Source: Cardinalis cardinalis
Lineage: Eukaryota; Chordata; Aves; Passeriformes; Cardinalidae
Length of the DNA stretch: 64,000 nt
Direction of reading: 5' to 3'
NCBI GenBank assembly: GCA_014549065.1
Contig: JACDOX010000561.1
Span: 56,550-120,549 of the forward strand
The translations under genes were made by a program, and so were the position numbers. The notes under the pieces are model-generated. The model had not been told where the DNA came from. It did not search any database and was given only the letters and a program-made list of their open reading frames with translations. Positions 47,919 to 59,341 of this stretch are shown in pieces. How positions within the stretch are numbered: the first letter of the stretch is position 1; every line of letters begins with the position of its first letter.

Positions 47919-49016
47919 CAACCCTGAGTAAGNTCATTTTGGAGATCTCATTTTCCTAGTAGGCAAAAAATGCCCTTTAGCTGTCCTGGCTTTACTCCAA
48001 GCTTTGAGGAGCCTGTAGTAAACTTGGTGTTAAACCCCTTGTACATGTTACAATTACCCTCCATCTACTGAAAGATTATTTCCTGTTTAATAAGTATCTG
48101 CCTTGTTTGAACATGAAATACTAGTTTATCTGCAGGGCTGTGGGAAGGAAGGGGAAAAACTGGGCTTTCAACCAAGAGAGTCTTCAATTACCACCATTTG
48201 CAGTCAGGATGCAATTTTTCTGTTGCAGTAAGAAACTGCATTTACCACTTAAAAGACTGATTGCCACAGGCACTAACTACAGTTTTACTCACAAACTCCA
48301 AATACGAGCCAGTTGCCACCAGCATGACACAGAGGTGTCTGTTATCCAAGAAGAAACCAGCTGGTGACTGGTTTTTCCTTGAAAAATTACCTTTTAAAGG
48401 AAATTAGCAGAGAAACTGTGAGTATATGTGGTTACTAACACACAGTTCCTGGAAGAAGGGAGATTCTCATTGTGTTTGAACAGCCCTGCTGTGGCCACCC
48501 GAGGAGTCCTCTCAAAGCCTCCATAGCAGATCAGCGCCTGGAGTTCCTAATGCAAGTCTAAACCCAATGACATACCAGATTAACTGGAGAATAAAGTGAT
48601 TTTGGAAAAATCATCCCATCCCAGTGCTTCTCCACTGGGTTATCTGCAATGTTATCTCTGAAGTAATAATTTAGGTCTTTGGATATTGGGTTTGTCAGGG
48701 TTTTTTCCCCATTTTGGGGAGATCCAGGAATGACCCAGCCCCCACACCAGCCATGGGAAGTGCTCTCTAGCATCTGACATTGACAGCAACACCAGGGAAA
48801 GTAAGCATCAATACCAGTTAAGGAATTCTTACATCCTTCTCTACCAAAAAATCACATTTTTATAATACCACGACTAAAGCTTTGATTCTCTCAGAGAACA
48901 TTCTACACGTTACAAGTCAATACTAACTATTAAAATTGAAAATAAGCAGAAGCTAAGGGGAGCTGAGTCCCACAGTGCAATGCTGCCCTTGGAAGAGCCC
49001 GTGCCGAGGTACTCAC

Positions 49017-49196
49017 TCCATCTGCTCCCGTGGGAATCTGCCCNTTGACGTTGAGGCTGCGGAAAGGGGAGTGGGTGGACAAACGTTTGTCCCACTCACT
49101 CGGCCGAGGCTCTGGGACGGACTCCATGAAGTTCTTCTTCAGCTCACTGATGTTGGCATGGTGCTTCTTTATTTCTTCCTGGGTCTTATCTAGATC
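49017..49196 (-). CDS. EPB41: EPB41 exon 17 (spectrin-actin binding domain, second part)
   Basis: A 180-nt, phase 0-0 exon encodes 60 residues, DLDKTQEEIKKHHANISELK through MESVPEPRPSEWDKRLSTHS to GQIPTGADG. The acceptor is TGCTGATAG and the donor GGA|GTGAGT. It matches the 59-residue mammalian segment with one extra residue near the end (GADG for GEG). With exon 16 it forms the 10-kDa domain that stabilises the spectrin-actin complex at the membrane skeleton. An N at 49044 leaves one residue undefined, where mammals have N of NGQIP. Confidence 0.97.
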
Positions 49197-51018
49197 CTAT
49201 CAGCAAAAGGACAGGATAAGTGAAGGGACATGGAGAGACCTGGGACTGCCTAAGCTGTGCTTAGCAAAGCTGCACTCAGCAGATCTACTGACGACTTACC
49301 AAACTGTGCTTACACTGCAAACACACAAAGGGAGCATCCTCTCTCCTCCTCTTTTTTTAATTAGGATAAACTGCAACCCCAGAACAGGGTCTTGTCCAGC
49401 AGCGGGACATGCCAGTGGTTCATCTCAAGCTACACCAAACCAGACAGCTGAGCTGGAATATCATGGATTTTCCCCAAACAGGATTTTTTAAAGTTGCCAA
49501 ATTATGTTTCTTTGGGTTATTTAATTTAACATCTTTAAATTTTGTGGGTTTGCTTTCTTTACCCTCTGCTAGCCTAAGTATTTTCAGTTATTAATACACT
49601 TGATGATAAAGAAAATGTTTTCTCAATTTTATTTACTCGCTTCATACCTGTTTCTCCTTTTTCCTAGCAGAAATTATCTTTGTTTCCAGAATATCCCATT
49701 ACCATTTTTTCCACTCCCTCTCATCTCATCCCTCCAGGAGCTATCATAGGCAGTTTTAGACTTTAGAAACAAAGATGAGATAATTTTTAGTGGAAAAAAA
49801 TCAAACTTTAAACTCAAATTTATTTTATGCTGGATCAATCAAGAAACTCCTGCTAAAATTTTTCATCTGGAAAAAGCCAGATTTTTAGTGTGTGATGCCA
49901 GTTTACAGCATAAACACACATACTTCAAGGCAAGTCAACTTGTTAAAAACAGTTCTTCCTTGCAAGCAAACCAGAGGCTATAGAAAAGAAAGCTTTTGAA
50001 GACAGCAAACAACTTTTCAGGACGGGGCCAAAAAGCAGCAAGAAAAAGGGAAATCAAGGTCAGTAAAAGCATCACCAGGAAATTTCACTCTTTTTGTGCT
50101 TTTAGGTGTTACTCAGCCCATCAACTTTACAAGATGGGACAACAAATGCATCCCTAAAGGAGGGCCCTCCCAAAAATCTCCATTTCTGCAGCTCACTGAG
50201 GACACACCACCCTCCCTCCCCACAGGGCTAAACCCCAAATGCCTCTTTAACGATATTTACTTTTTTTGGCACAGTTCTGGGGGGAAAATAACAAATTTTG
50301 GCTTCTATCCTGGATGAAAGTATAAGGCAAGTGCCTGTTAGGTAGGGAAAAAAAGTAGAAATGAGTCTGCTGCGGACTCTGGGGCAAATCCCTGCCTGGT
50401 CCAAGAACCCTACAGCTGCTCCTGGCTCAGAGAAGAGAGAAGGACCACCTTGGCTTTCCAGCACTACGCAGGAGCAGGGCCTGGGAGGGCTGGCAGAGGA
50501 GCCAAAGCCACGAGGAGCTATGTGGAGCTGGGTCTGGGAAGCACCTTGAGGAACCAGCTTGCTCAGTGTCACCCTTTCCTCCTGTTTCACCCTTTCTGCA
50601 GGAAGCTGGTGCATGTGGAGCGTTAAAAGGCTTTCAGTAAAATCACCAGGCAGCTTCAGGAGGGTGAGGTCTGCCAGAAAAATACCTGATCGGCCAAGTG
50701 CACGGACTAAAAAATTAAAGGGAATAAAGGGGGTGAGCTGCTGGGTCAGCCTGATTGTAGGGGAGGGCTGGAGCACCTGCAACAGAACTGTGGGAAGGGG
50801 AGTGGAGACAGAAAGGGCTTGGAGTCAAGTATTGCACTGATGGGAAAAAAGAGGTTAGAAGCAATGACAAAGCTCTGTTTGGGGTTGGGAAACTGGAGCT
50901 GTTTGAATTGGATGAAAAAGCAACAGGCGTGATCTTCAGAGCGCTCCGGTGGCAGCCAAACTCTGCCTATCATGTGCAGACCCTTCACTTGTCACTCAAA
51001 GCTCTATGTTGTAGCAGT

Positions 51019-51044
51019 AAAAAAAAAAAAAAAAAAAAAAAAAA
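51019..51044. repeat. Poly(A) tract
   Basis: A run of about 25 A bases is followed by a degenerate AAAACCCCC-type stretch. It has no recognisable retrotransposon body next to it. Confidence 0.9.
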
Positions 51045-51585
51045 CCCAAAAAAACCCCCAAAAAACAACAAACCCCAAGAAACCCACACAGAAGCTGCAA
51101 TACTTTGAACATTCTGATGGAGAAGGCAGTTAGTACACTCCACTTTCAAGAGATATCATCAGGGAAACCCTATGAGCTGCTGGTGCTGCAAGTTTGAGTA
51201 GAAACATGTAACACAGGACCAGAGTATCAGAAGCCACAAAACATCTCCCATAACAGAGTGTATTAAAGAAAATAAAATATATGATTGGCATGGTCTGTTC
51301 TGAGACTGAGCTTAGGTGAAAACAAGTGGAAAGGGCTCCCAAATCCAAAGGGAGGAGCTGTAACGTGGAAGGACAAGCCACCCGTGGCCACTGAGCCTGT
51401 CTATCAGACTCAGAGGGACCTGGCACTGAGGCAGGATGGGGCCCAGGGGTGATGAGGTGCTGCAAGGCCAAAAATGGCTGGAAAGAGGATGGAAAAGCTG
51501 CAAACACCACTGCGGCATCCAAAAAGATCCCTTCTGCCTGAAGCAACATGGACATTGTGGTGGCCTGGACATCATAGAAATGACA

Positions 51586-51782
51586 ATTTCACAGAATCCT
51601 GGAATGGTTTGGGATGGAAGGGAACTTACAGCCCATCCCATCCTCCCCCTGCCCTGGGCAGGGACACCTTCCACTATCCCAGCTTGCTCCACAACCCATC
51701 CAACCTGGCCTTGGGACACTTCCAGGGATCCAGGGGCAACCACAGCTGCTCTAGGGAATCTGCCCCAACTTCACCAGCAGCT
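51586..51782 (-). mobile_element. CR1 LINE 3'-end fragment, reverse orientation
   Basis: It starts TTTCACAGAATCCTGGAATGG and continues through GGGCAGGGACACCTTCCAC, CCATCCAACCTGGCCTTGG and ACACTTCCAGGGATCCAGGG. It lies in the EPB41 intron between exons 16 and 17, downstream of the exon 16 RBFOX motif cluster, in the same orientation as the gene. Confidence 0.9.
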
Positions 51783-52012
51783 TATCCTGAATTTTATATT
51801 TTCACAGGCTTTTCCCTCAGGAAAACAATTTGTTTCAAGCAGTGACAAACTGGTCAATGAGCCCAGCACTACAATCCATGACTCCTTGAGCAGCCAGCAG
51901 GTCCCAGAGCAGATCTTAGCACTGCCAATCATGTATTTTGGGGTGGTATGAGAGAATGAAAGTCAGAGAGGAACAAGGAAGAAGGCCTGCACATTCTCAT
52001 ATTTACTGTTAC

Positions 52013-52073
52013 CATGCAGAAGCATAATTAAAAAATCAACCAAATCAAAAGGTCTTTCATGCAAGAGCATGCA
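52013..52073 (-). promoter_or_regulatory. EPB41: Cluster of three UGCAUG (RBFOX) motifs downstream of exon 16
   Basis: CATGCA occurs on the + strand at 52013-52018, 52058-52063 and 52068-52073, which reads UGCAUG in the EPB41 transcript. All three lie about 95-155 nt past the exon 16 donor. In mammals, RBFOX2 (Fox-2) binds UGCAUG repeats downstream of 4.1R exon 16 and promotes its inclusion during late erythroid differentiation. Position and copy number fit that known enhancer. Confidence 0.85.
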
Positions 52074-52167
52074 AAAACAAAGGCAGCAGCAGAAGAGGAA
52101 GAAGTTCAGCACAGATGCAGAAGGTTTAGCAAATGTAACTCAAAAAAAGCTTCAAGTTCATACAAAC

Positions 52168-52230
52168 CTCCAACATTAAATTGCTATGCCTGATATAAAT
52201 GTTTTCACCATCTAGCCTCTTTGATCTCTT
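52168..52230 (-). CDS. EPB41: EPB41 exon 16 (spectrin-actin binding switch exon)
   Basis: A 63-nt, phase 0-0 exon encodes 21 residues, KRSKRL then DGENIYIRHSNLMLE, after the acceptor TTTTCACAG and before the donor GAG|GTTTGT. Mammalian exon 16 is also 63 nt and reads KKRERLDGENIYIRHSNLMLE, so only the basic start differs. This exon is required for high-affinity spectrin-actin binding, and in mammals it is switched on in late erythroblasts. The downstream UGCAUG cluster suggests the same regulation in birds, although avian red cells keep their nucleus. Confidence 0.97.
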
Positions 52231-52978
52231 CTGTGAAAATGAAAGAAAAGGGGGAAACAACAAAACAAAAAAAGCACAAAAAATTAAAACATTGGTCTTG
52301 TGGGATTGATAAATTGGCAAATTAAAAAGTTAACTCAGCGTTGGGAGTGCAGCGCTGTGGCAGCATGGGGTGGGAATTCTCGCTGGGAATGGGGGTCTGG
52401 CTTATGGAGAATGGGAGATGTAATGAGTCCTTTAAAGAGACAGCTCCCAGGGGGCCTTGGCTCTGGCCACAAAGACACAATTCCTGGTTTTCTGTGGAAG
52501 CCTCGCACAGTCACCTCACCACACTCCTGAGAGATGCAGGCCCACCCCGGAGTTTGAGGCTGCACTGCCTGGGGGGACTTTTACGAGTACAACGTGCACA
52601 GCAACTGCACCTTAACCACTTTCCCATCCTGGATGTTTCCCTATTATTAATCAATACCAAAGAGGCTTTCTCCTGATTTTTGTTTCGCATTTCCTGCAAT
52701 GCAGGCTACATTTAGTTTCTAACTAAATTTGTTACAGAGAAGAAATTTCATAAATCAAAACATGTGTGTTTCTTTTGAACATTCAATATGCATAATTTCA
52801 ACAATGAGGTTATCTATGGGACAAAAAGCTATTAATTTTTAAATCAAGTATTTGACAGTTTAAAGAAAACCAACACCCCAACCCAAAGTCCATGAAGAAA
52901 CTGGAGAACTGTCTTTTTAAACAAGTTATATATGCACGAATGATATGTCAAATTTGGTGAAAGGGTAAAATGGCTAAC

Positions 52979-53020
52979 CTTCCTCATTCTTATCAGCTCT
53001 TCCTCTTTTTCTGCAGGCTG
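52979..53020 (-). CDS. EPB41: EPB41 exon 15
   Basis: A 42-nt, phase 0-0 exon encodes QPAEKEEELIRMRK, against KLAEKTEDLIRMRK in mammals, with donor AAG|GTTAGC. The acceptor region is CAACAGCAG|CAG, so two or three tandem AGs are possible; using the one three bases upstream adds one Gln (45 nt). Length agreement with mammals favours the 42-nt form. It is an alternatively spliced exon in mammals, just before the spectrin-actin binding segment. Confidence 0.9.
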
Positions 53021-53130
53021 CTGCTGTTGGGCAGTGATAAAAAAAAAAAAAGAGTTGTTGGTTCATTTAACTACGTTGAACCTTGGGGAAAAAAAAAGTG
53101 AGCAACCTAAACTGAATTATTAGCACAAAC

Positions 53131-53187
53131 CTGGGGCTGGGCACCATTCGTGGTGGGGACTGTGACCTCAATATGTGTTTTCCTCAC
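53131..53187 (-). CDS. EPB41: EPB41 exon 14
   Basis: A 57-nt, phase 0-0 exon encodes VRKTHIEVTVPTTNGAQPQ, against mammalian VEKTHIEVTVPTSNGDQTQ, identical in length. The acceptor is AAATGTAG and the donor CAG|GTTTGT. Exon 14 is often skipped in mammalian isoforms. Two UGCAUG motifs lie upstream in this intron. Confidence 0.94.
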
Positions 53188-53299
53188 CTACATTTAGGAA
53201 ATAAATTGGTAAAAACATTTCTTGTTAGTAGATTTGTTTCAAGAAACCATTTAGTTTCAAACACAGCCGCATAAAGTTGGTTTTGAAGTGCTGGGAGAA

Positions 53300-53319
53300 C
53301 ATGCAAAAACCAACATGCA
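53300..53319 (-). promoter_or_regulatory. EPB41: Pair of UGCAUG (RBFOX) motifs upstream of exon 14
   Basis: CATGCA occurs on the + strand at 53300-53305 and 53314-53319, reading UGCAUG twice within 20 nt, about 115-130 nt before the exon 14 acceptor. RBFOX bound upstream of an exon usually promotes skipping, so this pair could repress exon 14 in the same cells where the downstream cluster activates exon 16. Confidence 0.6.
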
Positions 53320-54947
53320 NCCCTGTGCAGCGATTAATGACACAGCAGCTCCCCAGCACTTTGTTAGTCAACGGCATGTTAAATAATTCCTCCAGCTTGA
53401 GAATTATTTGTATTTGAAACCAGTGCTCTCCAGTGCTTCTGAAGAAGGGCTTCCCACTTGCAGTAGGCTGGTCAGGCAATGTTTTCAAATGGCATTTGCA
53501 GCTGGATCTCCCAGTGAAAATCCAAACAAAGCAACATGCTCAAATTAACACAGACCTTCTCAAAACCAGGAATTATTGGTTGTATCGCAGGTATTATGTT
53601 GGAGGAGGCAGTAAGAAGAGGCATAGCCACAAAACCAAGCCTAACACCACAAATTAGGTTCTTTCCTGTCCATAAGTAGAGAGCCAAGATTGTCTTAACA
53701 ATCTTAGGAAAGTATTTTAGGGAAACTAGATTGCCACATACTCTGAAGGCAAAGGCATCAGTGGGTGTTAAAAGAAGTGATGCAGCTCCAGTGGAGAAAC
53801 AGTAAATTTAGTATGTTCAAATCCACATTTTCCTCCCACATCTATGTTTAAAGGTGAAAAAAATCTAATGTTTAAGCATTTAGGAAAAAACCTGTAATAA
53901 GGAAGATAGGATAAGTAAAATTTCCTTGTTCTCAGTGTAACATGAGGGAGGGGGAGCAGCTGGGCAGGAACAGCAGGGCAGGATCTCTGTGCTCTGACTC
54001 CCACCCCACAGTGCCAACCTGAAGTTCCCTTCAGCAGTTTCATTTAAAAATTACTGTTCATGCAGGCCNCAGACGTTTTTGAAGCAACTGCCCTTTCTTC
54101 ACCTCCATCTCCAAACCTTAATTAATAGGAATCTTCCCTGGAGATGCTTACACAAGACCCACTGTGTGACATGTTCAGAATTATGTGGCTCCAGCAATGC
54201 TGAGAACAGCTAAATTTTGGAGTAATGTGGAAACTGTCTCAAGGCAAACACTTCCACTGCACCACTGTAAGGTTTCAATAAGTCACTAATATCTGCTGAA
54301 TATTAAGGACACTGTAATATCAGCAATAATTTTGCACATTATTTCAACTTATTAGAACAGCACACACGTTTCAACCCCAGCAAAGAACTCAGACCTTTGT
54401 AGAAAGATCAAATAATAGTTAAAAGTACTGAATTTAAACAATAAACTCCCCAAGGTCTCACCAGTGCCCTTTTCAACTAAAGTTTTAGTCCAATTTGCAG
54501 CACTGTATTACCAGCTCTCCCAGCAAAAACCTATCAAGATGAAAAACATTCTGGCACTGGGCTGCAGACCAGATCCATTATCACTGATCTCACTGGAATT
54601 CACTCCTGCTGTCATACCAGGAATCAGGGAGCACAGCCTGGCCATGGGTGAGCTCTGAACTCTAGTTCCATGATCACATGCAGCTCTTGCCAGTGTTTTT
54701 AACCATCTATCAGCAGGCTGTACTTGCTTTGACTACAACCACCAATACCCGACTGCCCTGGAGCTCCTTCCTCCACCNAATGTCACAGCTGGGATTTCCC
54801 TGGCACCCAGACCCCTGTGCCTGCTCCCATCCGGCACTGAGGGATGAGGGATGAACGCCTCATCTCCCAGAACAGAACTGCTTTGGGGTGACTTCCTTGA
54901 GCGATGCTCCAGCCCAGCTCTTCCCAAGAGACTCCGCCTGGACCTAC

Positions 54948-55153
54948 CTTTGAGGTATCCACTGGCTCCTGGGGTTTCTCCAGTGGAAATTCTTCACGTC
55001 TCACATCAGATTTTGCTGTTTCCTTCCCTACTTTAGATGTGGCCACATCCTTCACGTTAGACTTAGCTGGGGCTGGCTCTGCAGGGTGGCTCTGAGCGAT
55101 GGCTGGGGCTGAGGTAGGCCGGGGACTACGCTCTGGGGTTATCACAGCCACTG
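54948..55153 (-). CDS. EPB41: EPB41 exon 13
   Basis: A 206-nt exon (phase 1 in, 0 out) encodes about 69 residues including ITPERSPRPTSAPAIAQ and ending QEPVDTSK. The acceptor is CATCCTCAG and the donor AAAG|GTAGGT. The block RSPRPTSAPAI is shared with mammalian 4.1R exon 13; the rest is Lys/Glu/Pro-rich, diverged and probably disordered, as in mammals. It links the FERM-adjacent region to the spectrin-actin binding exons. Confidence 0.95.
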
Positions 55154-56645
55154 CTGAGGATGGGGGACAGACAGAGACAAGGTTCAGAGCAGGTAACTTT
55201 TCAACGGATTGTGCAAAGTCTTTCCAAATTACAGCCTTGTCATTTAAAAAGAAAAGGAGAAGGAGGAGGAGTATGAAAAAAAAGGGTAAAGAAACAAAGA
55301 TGTTGAGCAAAGCAGCTTGTGCATTTGGCACAGGAGAGTTGAGATTATTTTCCTTATGGTTTAAAATAAAATCAAATAAAACTCCATACCAGATGGTTTA
55401 CAAAAAGCAAGCTTGCACACTGCCACACTAGAAGCCACACCAGAAAGGCAAATCTATTTTTGACATTGTGCCATGAATTTCTGGGTCCTTTACACACAAC
55501 TGATACGGACTCCATTCCAATGCAACTAGAAAAGACATAGCGTAAGGAGTTCTGTACTCATAGGCATCTCCTCACACAGAAACAGATGGCTTCTGGAAGA
55601 AAAACACAGGCTTTCGTCCCCCACCCCCCCGCCAAAAATCAACAAGCATTGCTCCAGCAAACTTCTCAGCAACTTCCCAGTGGGTTTCAAGGCAGGCTGG
55701 GACTGNGTGTCTGAGCTGGATATCTTCAAGGCAGCACAGTGGGAAGATACCCAGCACTTCCAGGCCAGTGACAGCGCAGAAATGAACAGCATACTGCCAA
55801 AAACCATCTTTTCAGAGGATGATAGTTGTTAATACAAGCACTAGGTTCACACAAAGTCAACCGCCTACTTCAGTTCCTGATTTGCCGGGTAGTTGCCCAA
55901 CCCCAAGGAAATAGTCAAGCCAAAGCTGTGCAACAAAGCAAGCCCAAATTAATTTCCTGTATGCACGTAGGTATATAATATGCTATTTGTTTCTCCTGAT
56001 GTTGGTTTTTAGGGATGTTTCACTAAAAAGACACCCTGTCACATAAAAGAGTATCTTTGACGTGATCTCACATTCCCAAAATCACAGTTTGCAGCAGGAC
56101 TATACTGTGTATCATATTCCAGCCAACATGAGGTCACTCATGTCCAGCTAGTCACTCACAGAAAATTTGCTGTTAAAATAAAAATTGTAATTTCAAGCAA
56201 TTCCTTAGTAAGAATTCCTGTTGTACTGAAAAGGTAACAGCATCTCATTTGTGTCTTAATAAAACGTAGAGAGAATAACGTGTCCATGTGGCCAAAAATG
56301 TACAAGGTGGAGGCTAAAAAAGAATTTTTTTTCATTTCTGAATTTCCAGAGATTGAAATGACACTTTCAAGACAAACTCCAGGACACCATATCCTGTTGT
56401 AAACAATCTTAAAACCCACCCCACCACTGCCAGCTCCACTCTCTCCCTGCTCCTTGGCACAGCATTTCATTTCTGTGACCCAGACACTGTGTTATCCTCT
56501 TCAAAGAACAATCGGTGCTGTGTCCCAGTGTACTCATGTCACAGAAGCAGTGACAGCTGCTGGGAAGGTTGCACAGAGGTGAGATGGCAGGGATGGCTGG
56601 GATGAGGAGGATGCTGGGAGTGCAAAGCTGTCATTGTGGTGGTAC

Positions 56646-56747
56646 CTGACTCCTTCGGCAACGGCTCTAGTTCTCTCACCACCATCATTTTCTCTTCCTC
56701 CTCCTCTTCAATTGGGCTTATCTCAATACTGCCAAGATCACGTTTGG
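56646..56747 (-). CDS. EPB41: EPB41 acidic cassette exon C (third of a tandem set)
   Basis: A 102-nt, phase 1-1 exon encodes 34 residues: AKRDLGSIEISPIEEEEEEK, then MMVVRELEPLPKES. The acceptor is AACTTTTTTAG and the donor TCAG|GTACCA. Flanking exons 12 and 13 meet in phase 1, so inclusion keeps frame. It shares the plan AK(R/H)-x(6-8)-I-acidic run-V-rich-Pro/Lys with the cassettes at 57956-58084 and 59342-59458. I know of no such segment in the standard mammalian 4.1R protein. Confidence 0.78.
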
Positions 56748-57027
56748 CTAAAAAAGTTATGTATGTGTTAAAATGCCACCTTAAAGAGGAAGCAGCAAAG
56801 AAAATATTTCCACCAGTAAATCCACAGGGCCATCTCTCTTGCCGCTCTCCCAGAGTATCATGACATGCAGGAAAAAATAGTAACAGACACCAAGCTTCTC
56901 CTGTGCTATCCAACAATGAGTTCTGGGCTGCCAGAACTGTATTTTAATTACATTTTCATGATTAACTGCCTTTGACTATTTTAACACATGATTTAAACAC
57001 AGTAAAAAGCACTGAGATACAAAACAT

Positions 57028-57095
57028 AGGTTGGAACTAGATGATTTTTCAGGTCCCTTGCAACCCAAACCATTGCAGAATTCTATGACTGATCA
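57028..57095 (+). mobile_element. CR1 LINE 3' terminus scrap
   Basis: GGTTGGAACTAGATGATTTT, then CAGGTCCCTTGCAACCCAAA and ATTCTATGACT, is a CR1 terminus. It lies between cassettes B and C of EPB41. Confidence 0.8.
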
Positions 57096-57264
57096 TCATC
57101 AGCACGGCCATCACCTCACCAACAGTCCCTACTGGGAGCAGAAAAGCCAGGATGAGGCAAAGTACAGGAGGTGGATGAGAAGGGGCAGCTACAGCAGGAG
57201 AGCCCTGGATGTGCTCAGGTCTGACACCAGCTGATGTCCCATCTGCTGCCACATATCCCGTGGA

Positions 57265-57500
57265 ATACAGAATCATGGAATCTGCTGAGGTGGAAAACAC
57301 CCAGAGGGATCACTGAGTCCAATTCCTGGTCCTGCACAGAACATCTCAACAATCCCACCCAGTGCCTGAAAGTATTGCCCAAATGTTCCTGGAGCTCTGG
57401 CAGCCTTGGGGCCATGACTGTTCTCCAGTGGTTTTCACAGCAACCAAGGAAACATGTCATGTTCCCAGTTACCTCCCTCTATGGCTTCAAACTTCTTCCT
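57265..57500 (-). mobile_element. CR1 LINE fragment, reverse orientation
   Basis: It begins TACAGAATCATGGAATCTGC and continues CACTGAGTCCAATTCCTGGT, CCTGGAGCTCTGGCAGCCTT and GGGGCCATGACTGTTCTCCA. It lies between cassettes B and C of EPB41. Confidence 0.82.
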
Positions 57501-57955
57501 GCAACAAATATTCAACTCTACTATTAATTATGATTAATATGAATCTGTCTGCAGCAGTGACATTGCTCTGACATCCTTTCCCAACTAGGCAAGTAACAGC
57601 TCCCTAGTGAAGAAATAAAGTGGAATATAGGTGACCTCCAGCAGTCCCAGATCTCATAACCTGATTTCCAGGCACTGCACGCTCCTGCAGCTCAGGGGAA
57701 CAAACCTCAAAAAAAGGGACAGTATGCGAGGAGCTTTAAGAGATGGCCACTCATTTCCACACACAGCCAGGGCATGGCACCCGCTCGCTGCACCCAGAGC
57801 ACACCTGAAAAGCAGCACACAGCAAAGCCAGGAGTGATTTTAGTGCCAACAAACACCACCACAACCAGCGTAACCTCTGTCCTACAGCACTGCATCACTT
57901 CACCCAGCAGCATCAGCACAGGAGCCACTGCCACCAAACACTACTGCAGCTGTAC

Positions 57956-58084
57956 CTGACCGCGGCTGCACCAGCTCCACTGACTTTGGCTTGACAACAG
58001 GAACCTTAATGACCTCTACCTTCTCCTCCTCCTCTTCCTCCTCTGCAATAGGTTTCATTTCAAAGGTTTCAAGAGTGTGTTTGG
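57956..58084 (-). CDS. EPB41: EPB41 acidic cassette exon B (second of a tandem set)
   Basis: A 129-nt, phase 1-1 exon encodes 43 residues: AKHTLETFEMKPIAEEEEEE, then EKVEVIKVPVVKPKSVEL and VQPRS. The acceptor is CCTCTTTCTAG and the donor TCAG|GTACAGCTG. Its donor-side intron (GTACAGCTGCAGTAG) resembles that of cassette A (GTATAGCTGTGGTGG), which supports origin by segmental exon duplication. Frame-neutral insertion between exons 12 and 13. Confidence 0.8.
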
Positions 58085-59341
58085 CTAGAAAGAGGTTTGC
58101 AGGCGTTAATGGGGGTTGAGGACCCACATAAACACACGATGGTCACCACAGCAAGGAGTGAGGAAATCCTTCTCAGTAGCTGGGAACAGCAAGGAGGTTT
58201 GCAGGCAGCTCAGTAGTCATTTTCCAGCATGGAACTGTGTGTCAGTGCTTTTAGTGCTGTCAGACCCAACAGTGTATTGAATGAGAGGAGGAAAGAACAC
58301 AAAAATAAGTTTTATGGGCTCCTTGCCCAGGAAAGGAGACACGGGACACATGAACAGTTCTTGAGCGTGGAACTAAGAAGGGCTCTGCCTGCAAAGTCTG
58401 GAGGGAGGCAGATGCTGGCTGTCAAAATCCAGGAAAAACACATCCAGACAAAAAAGCTATCCAAAATCTAGCAGTTTTAATTAAATGCACTTGAGTGATC
58501 AACTTCAAATCTACCCTGGTGTCTGAAATTCCCCACCTTCTGCTTTTACAGCATCCGGCTTTCCCCACCAGGAGATGCTGATTAGTCAGGATTCAAGGAA
58601 CGCCCATGGAGAGGAAGTTTGCCACACTTCATGAAAACTTGATCTAGATACCAGAAAAGCGGTTATGCAGTCAAAAGCAGCAAAGCAGTAAAAAAATTCT
58701 GGCTGGTAGGCGAACACCCAAAGTATTTGCATGTGAATTATCTCCAGCCCTGACACACCACAGGTGGTCACTACCCAAGCGATGAAGACTGGAAATATTT
58801 GTAACACTGCTGCGATGATACACTCATGAGTATTGACATGCTGTTGTACCTACACACCTCTTAAAGGACATTCATATTTATTAATAATACCTATTCTAAG
58901 AGAAATATAAGCTCCACAGAGCAAAATGGGCAGCATTTCTCAAACACAAAAAAAAAAAACAACCCAAAATGGCAAGGACATTCTGGGATGAAGAATTTCA
59001 GAAGCTTCATGAGAAGCACCAAGATTAAGACTTGAAAACTTAAAGTTTTCAAATCCATATATACAAAACTACCCACATTTAACAAGAGAGTTCTCAAGTG
59101 CCAGCACATCCTAATCTTTTCCCCACCTCCCCACAAGAACTGCAGTTGAATAAGGTGCAAGGTAGAAATTTAAGGAGTCTTCCAGAGCCAGGCTGTGTAT
59201 CCTCTCACTGAGAAACTCTTCTTGCAAAGAAATGAAGACAGAAAGCCACCCAATTTGNTGAAAATTGGAAATTGTCAGGTACGAGCATGTAGAGGATAGG
59301 AAAGGCACTGCAGAGAGTTTTAGCCACCACCACAGCTATAC

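Larger units (their letters stand above)
35900..49016 (-). other. EPB41: Long EPB41 intronic stretch between exons 17 and 18
   Basis: Apart from the 111-nt candidate exon (45623-45733), the solo LTR, four CR1 pieces and an A-rich repeat, no exon is clear. Two ORF-bearing patches, 40734-41234 and 46513-46860 on the - strand, are discussed under findings and rejections. The rest is AT-rich intronic sequence. Confidence 0.6.

Noticed and set aside
55222..55331. N-terminal extension of the exon 13 frame
   Set aside because: The frame is open upstream of 55153, but the acceptor CATCCTCAG and the match to mammalian exon 13 place the boundary at 55153; the extension is intron.
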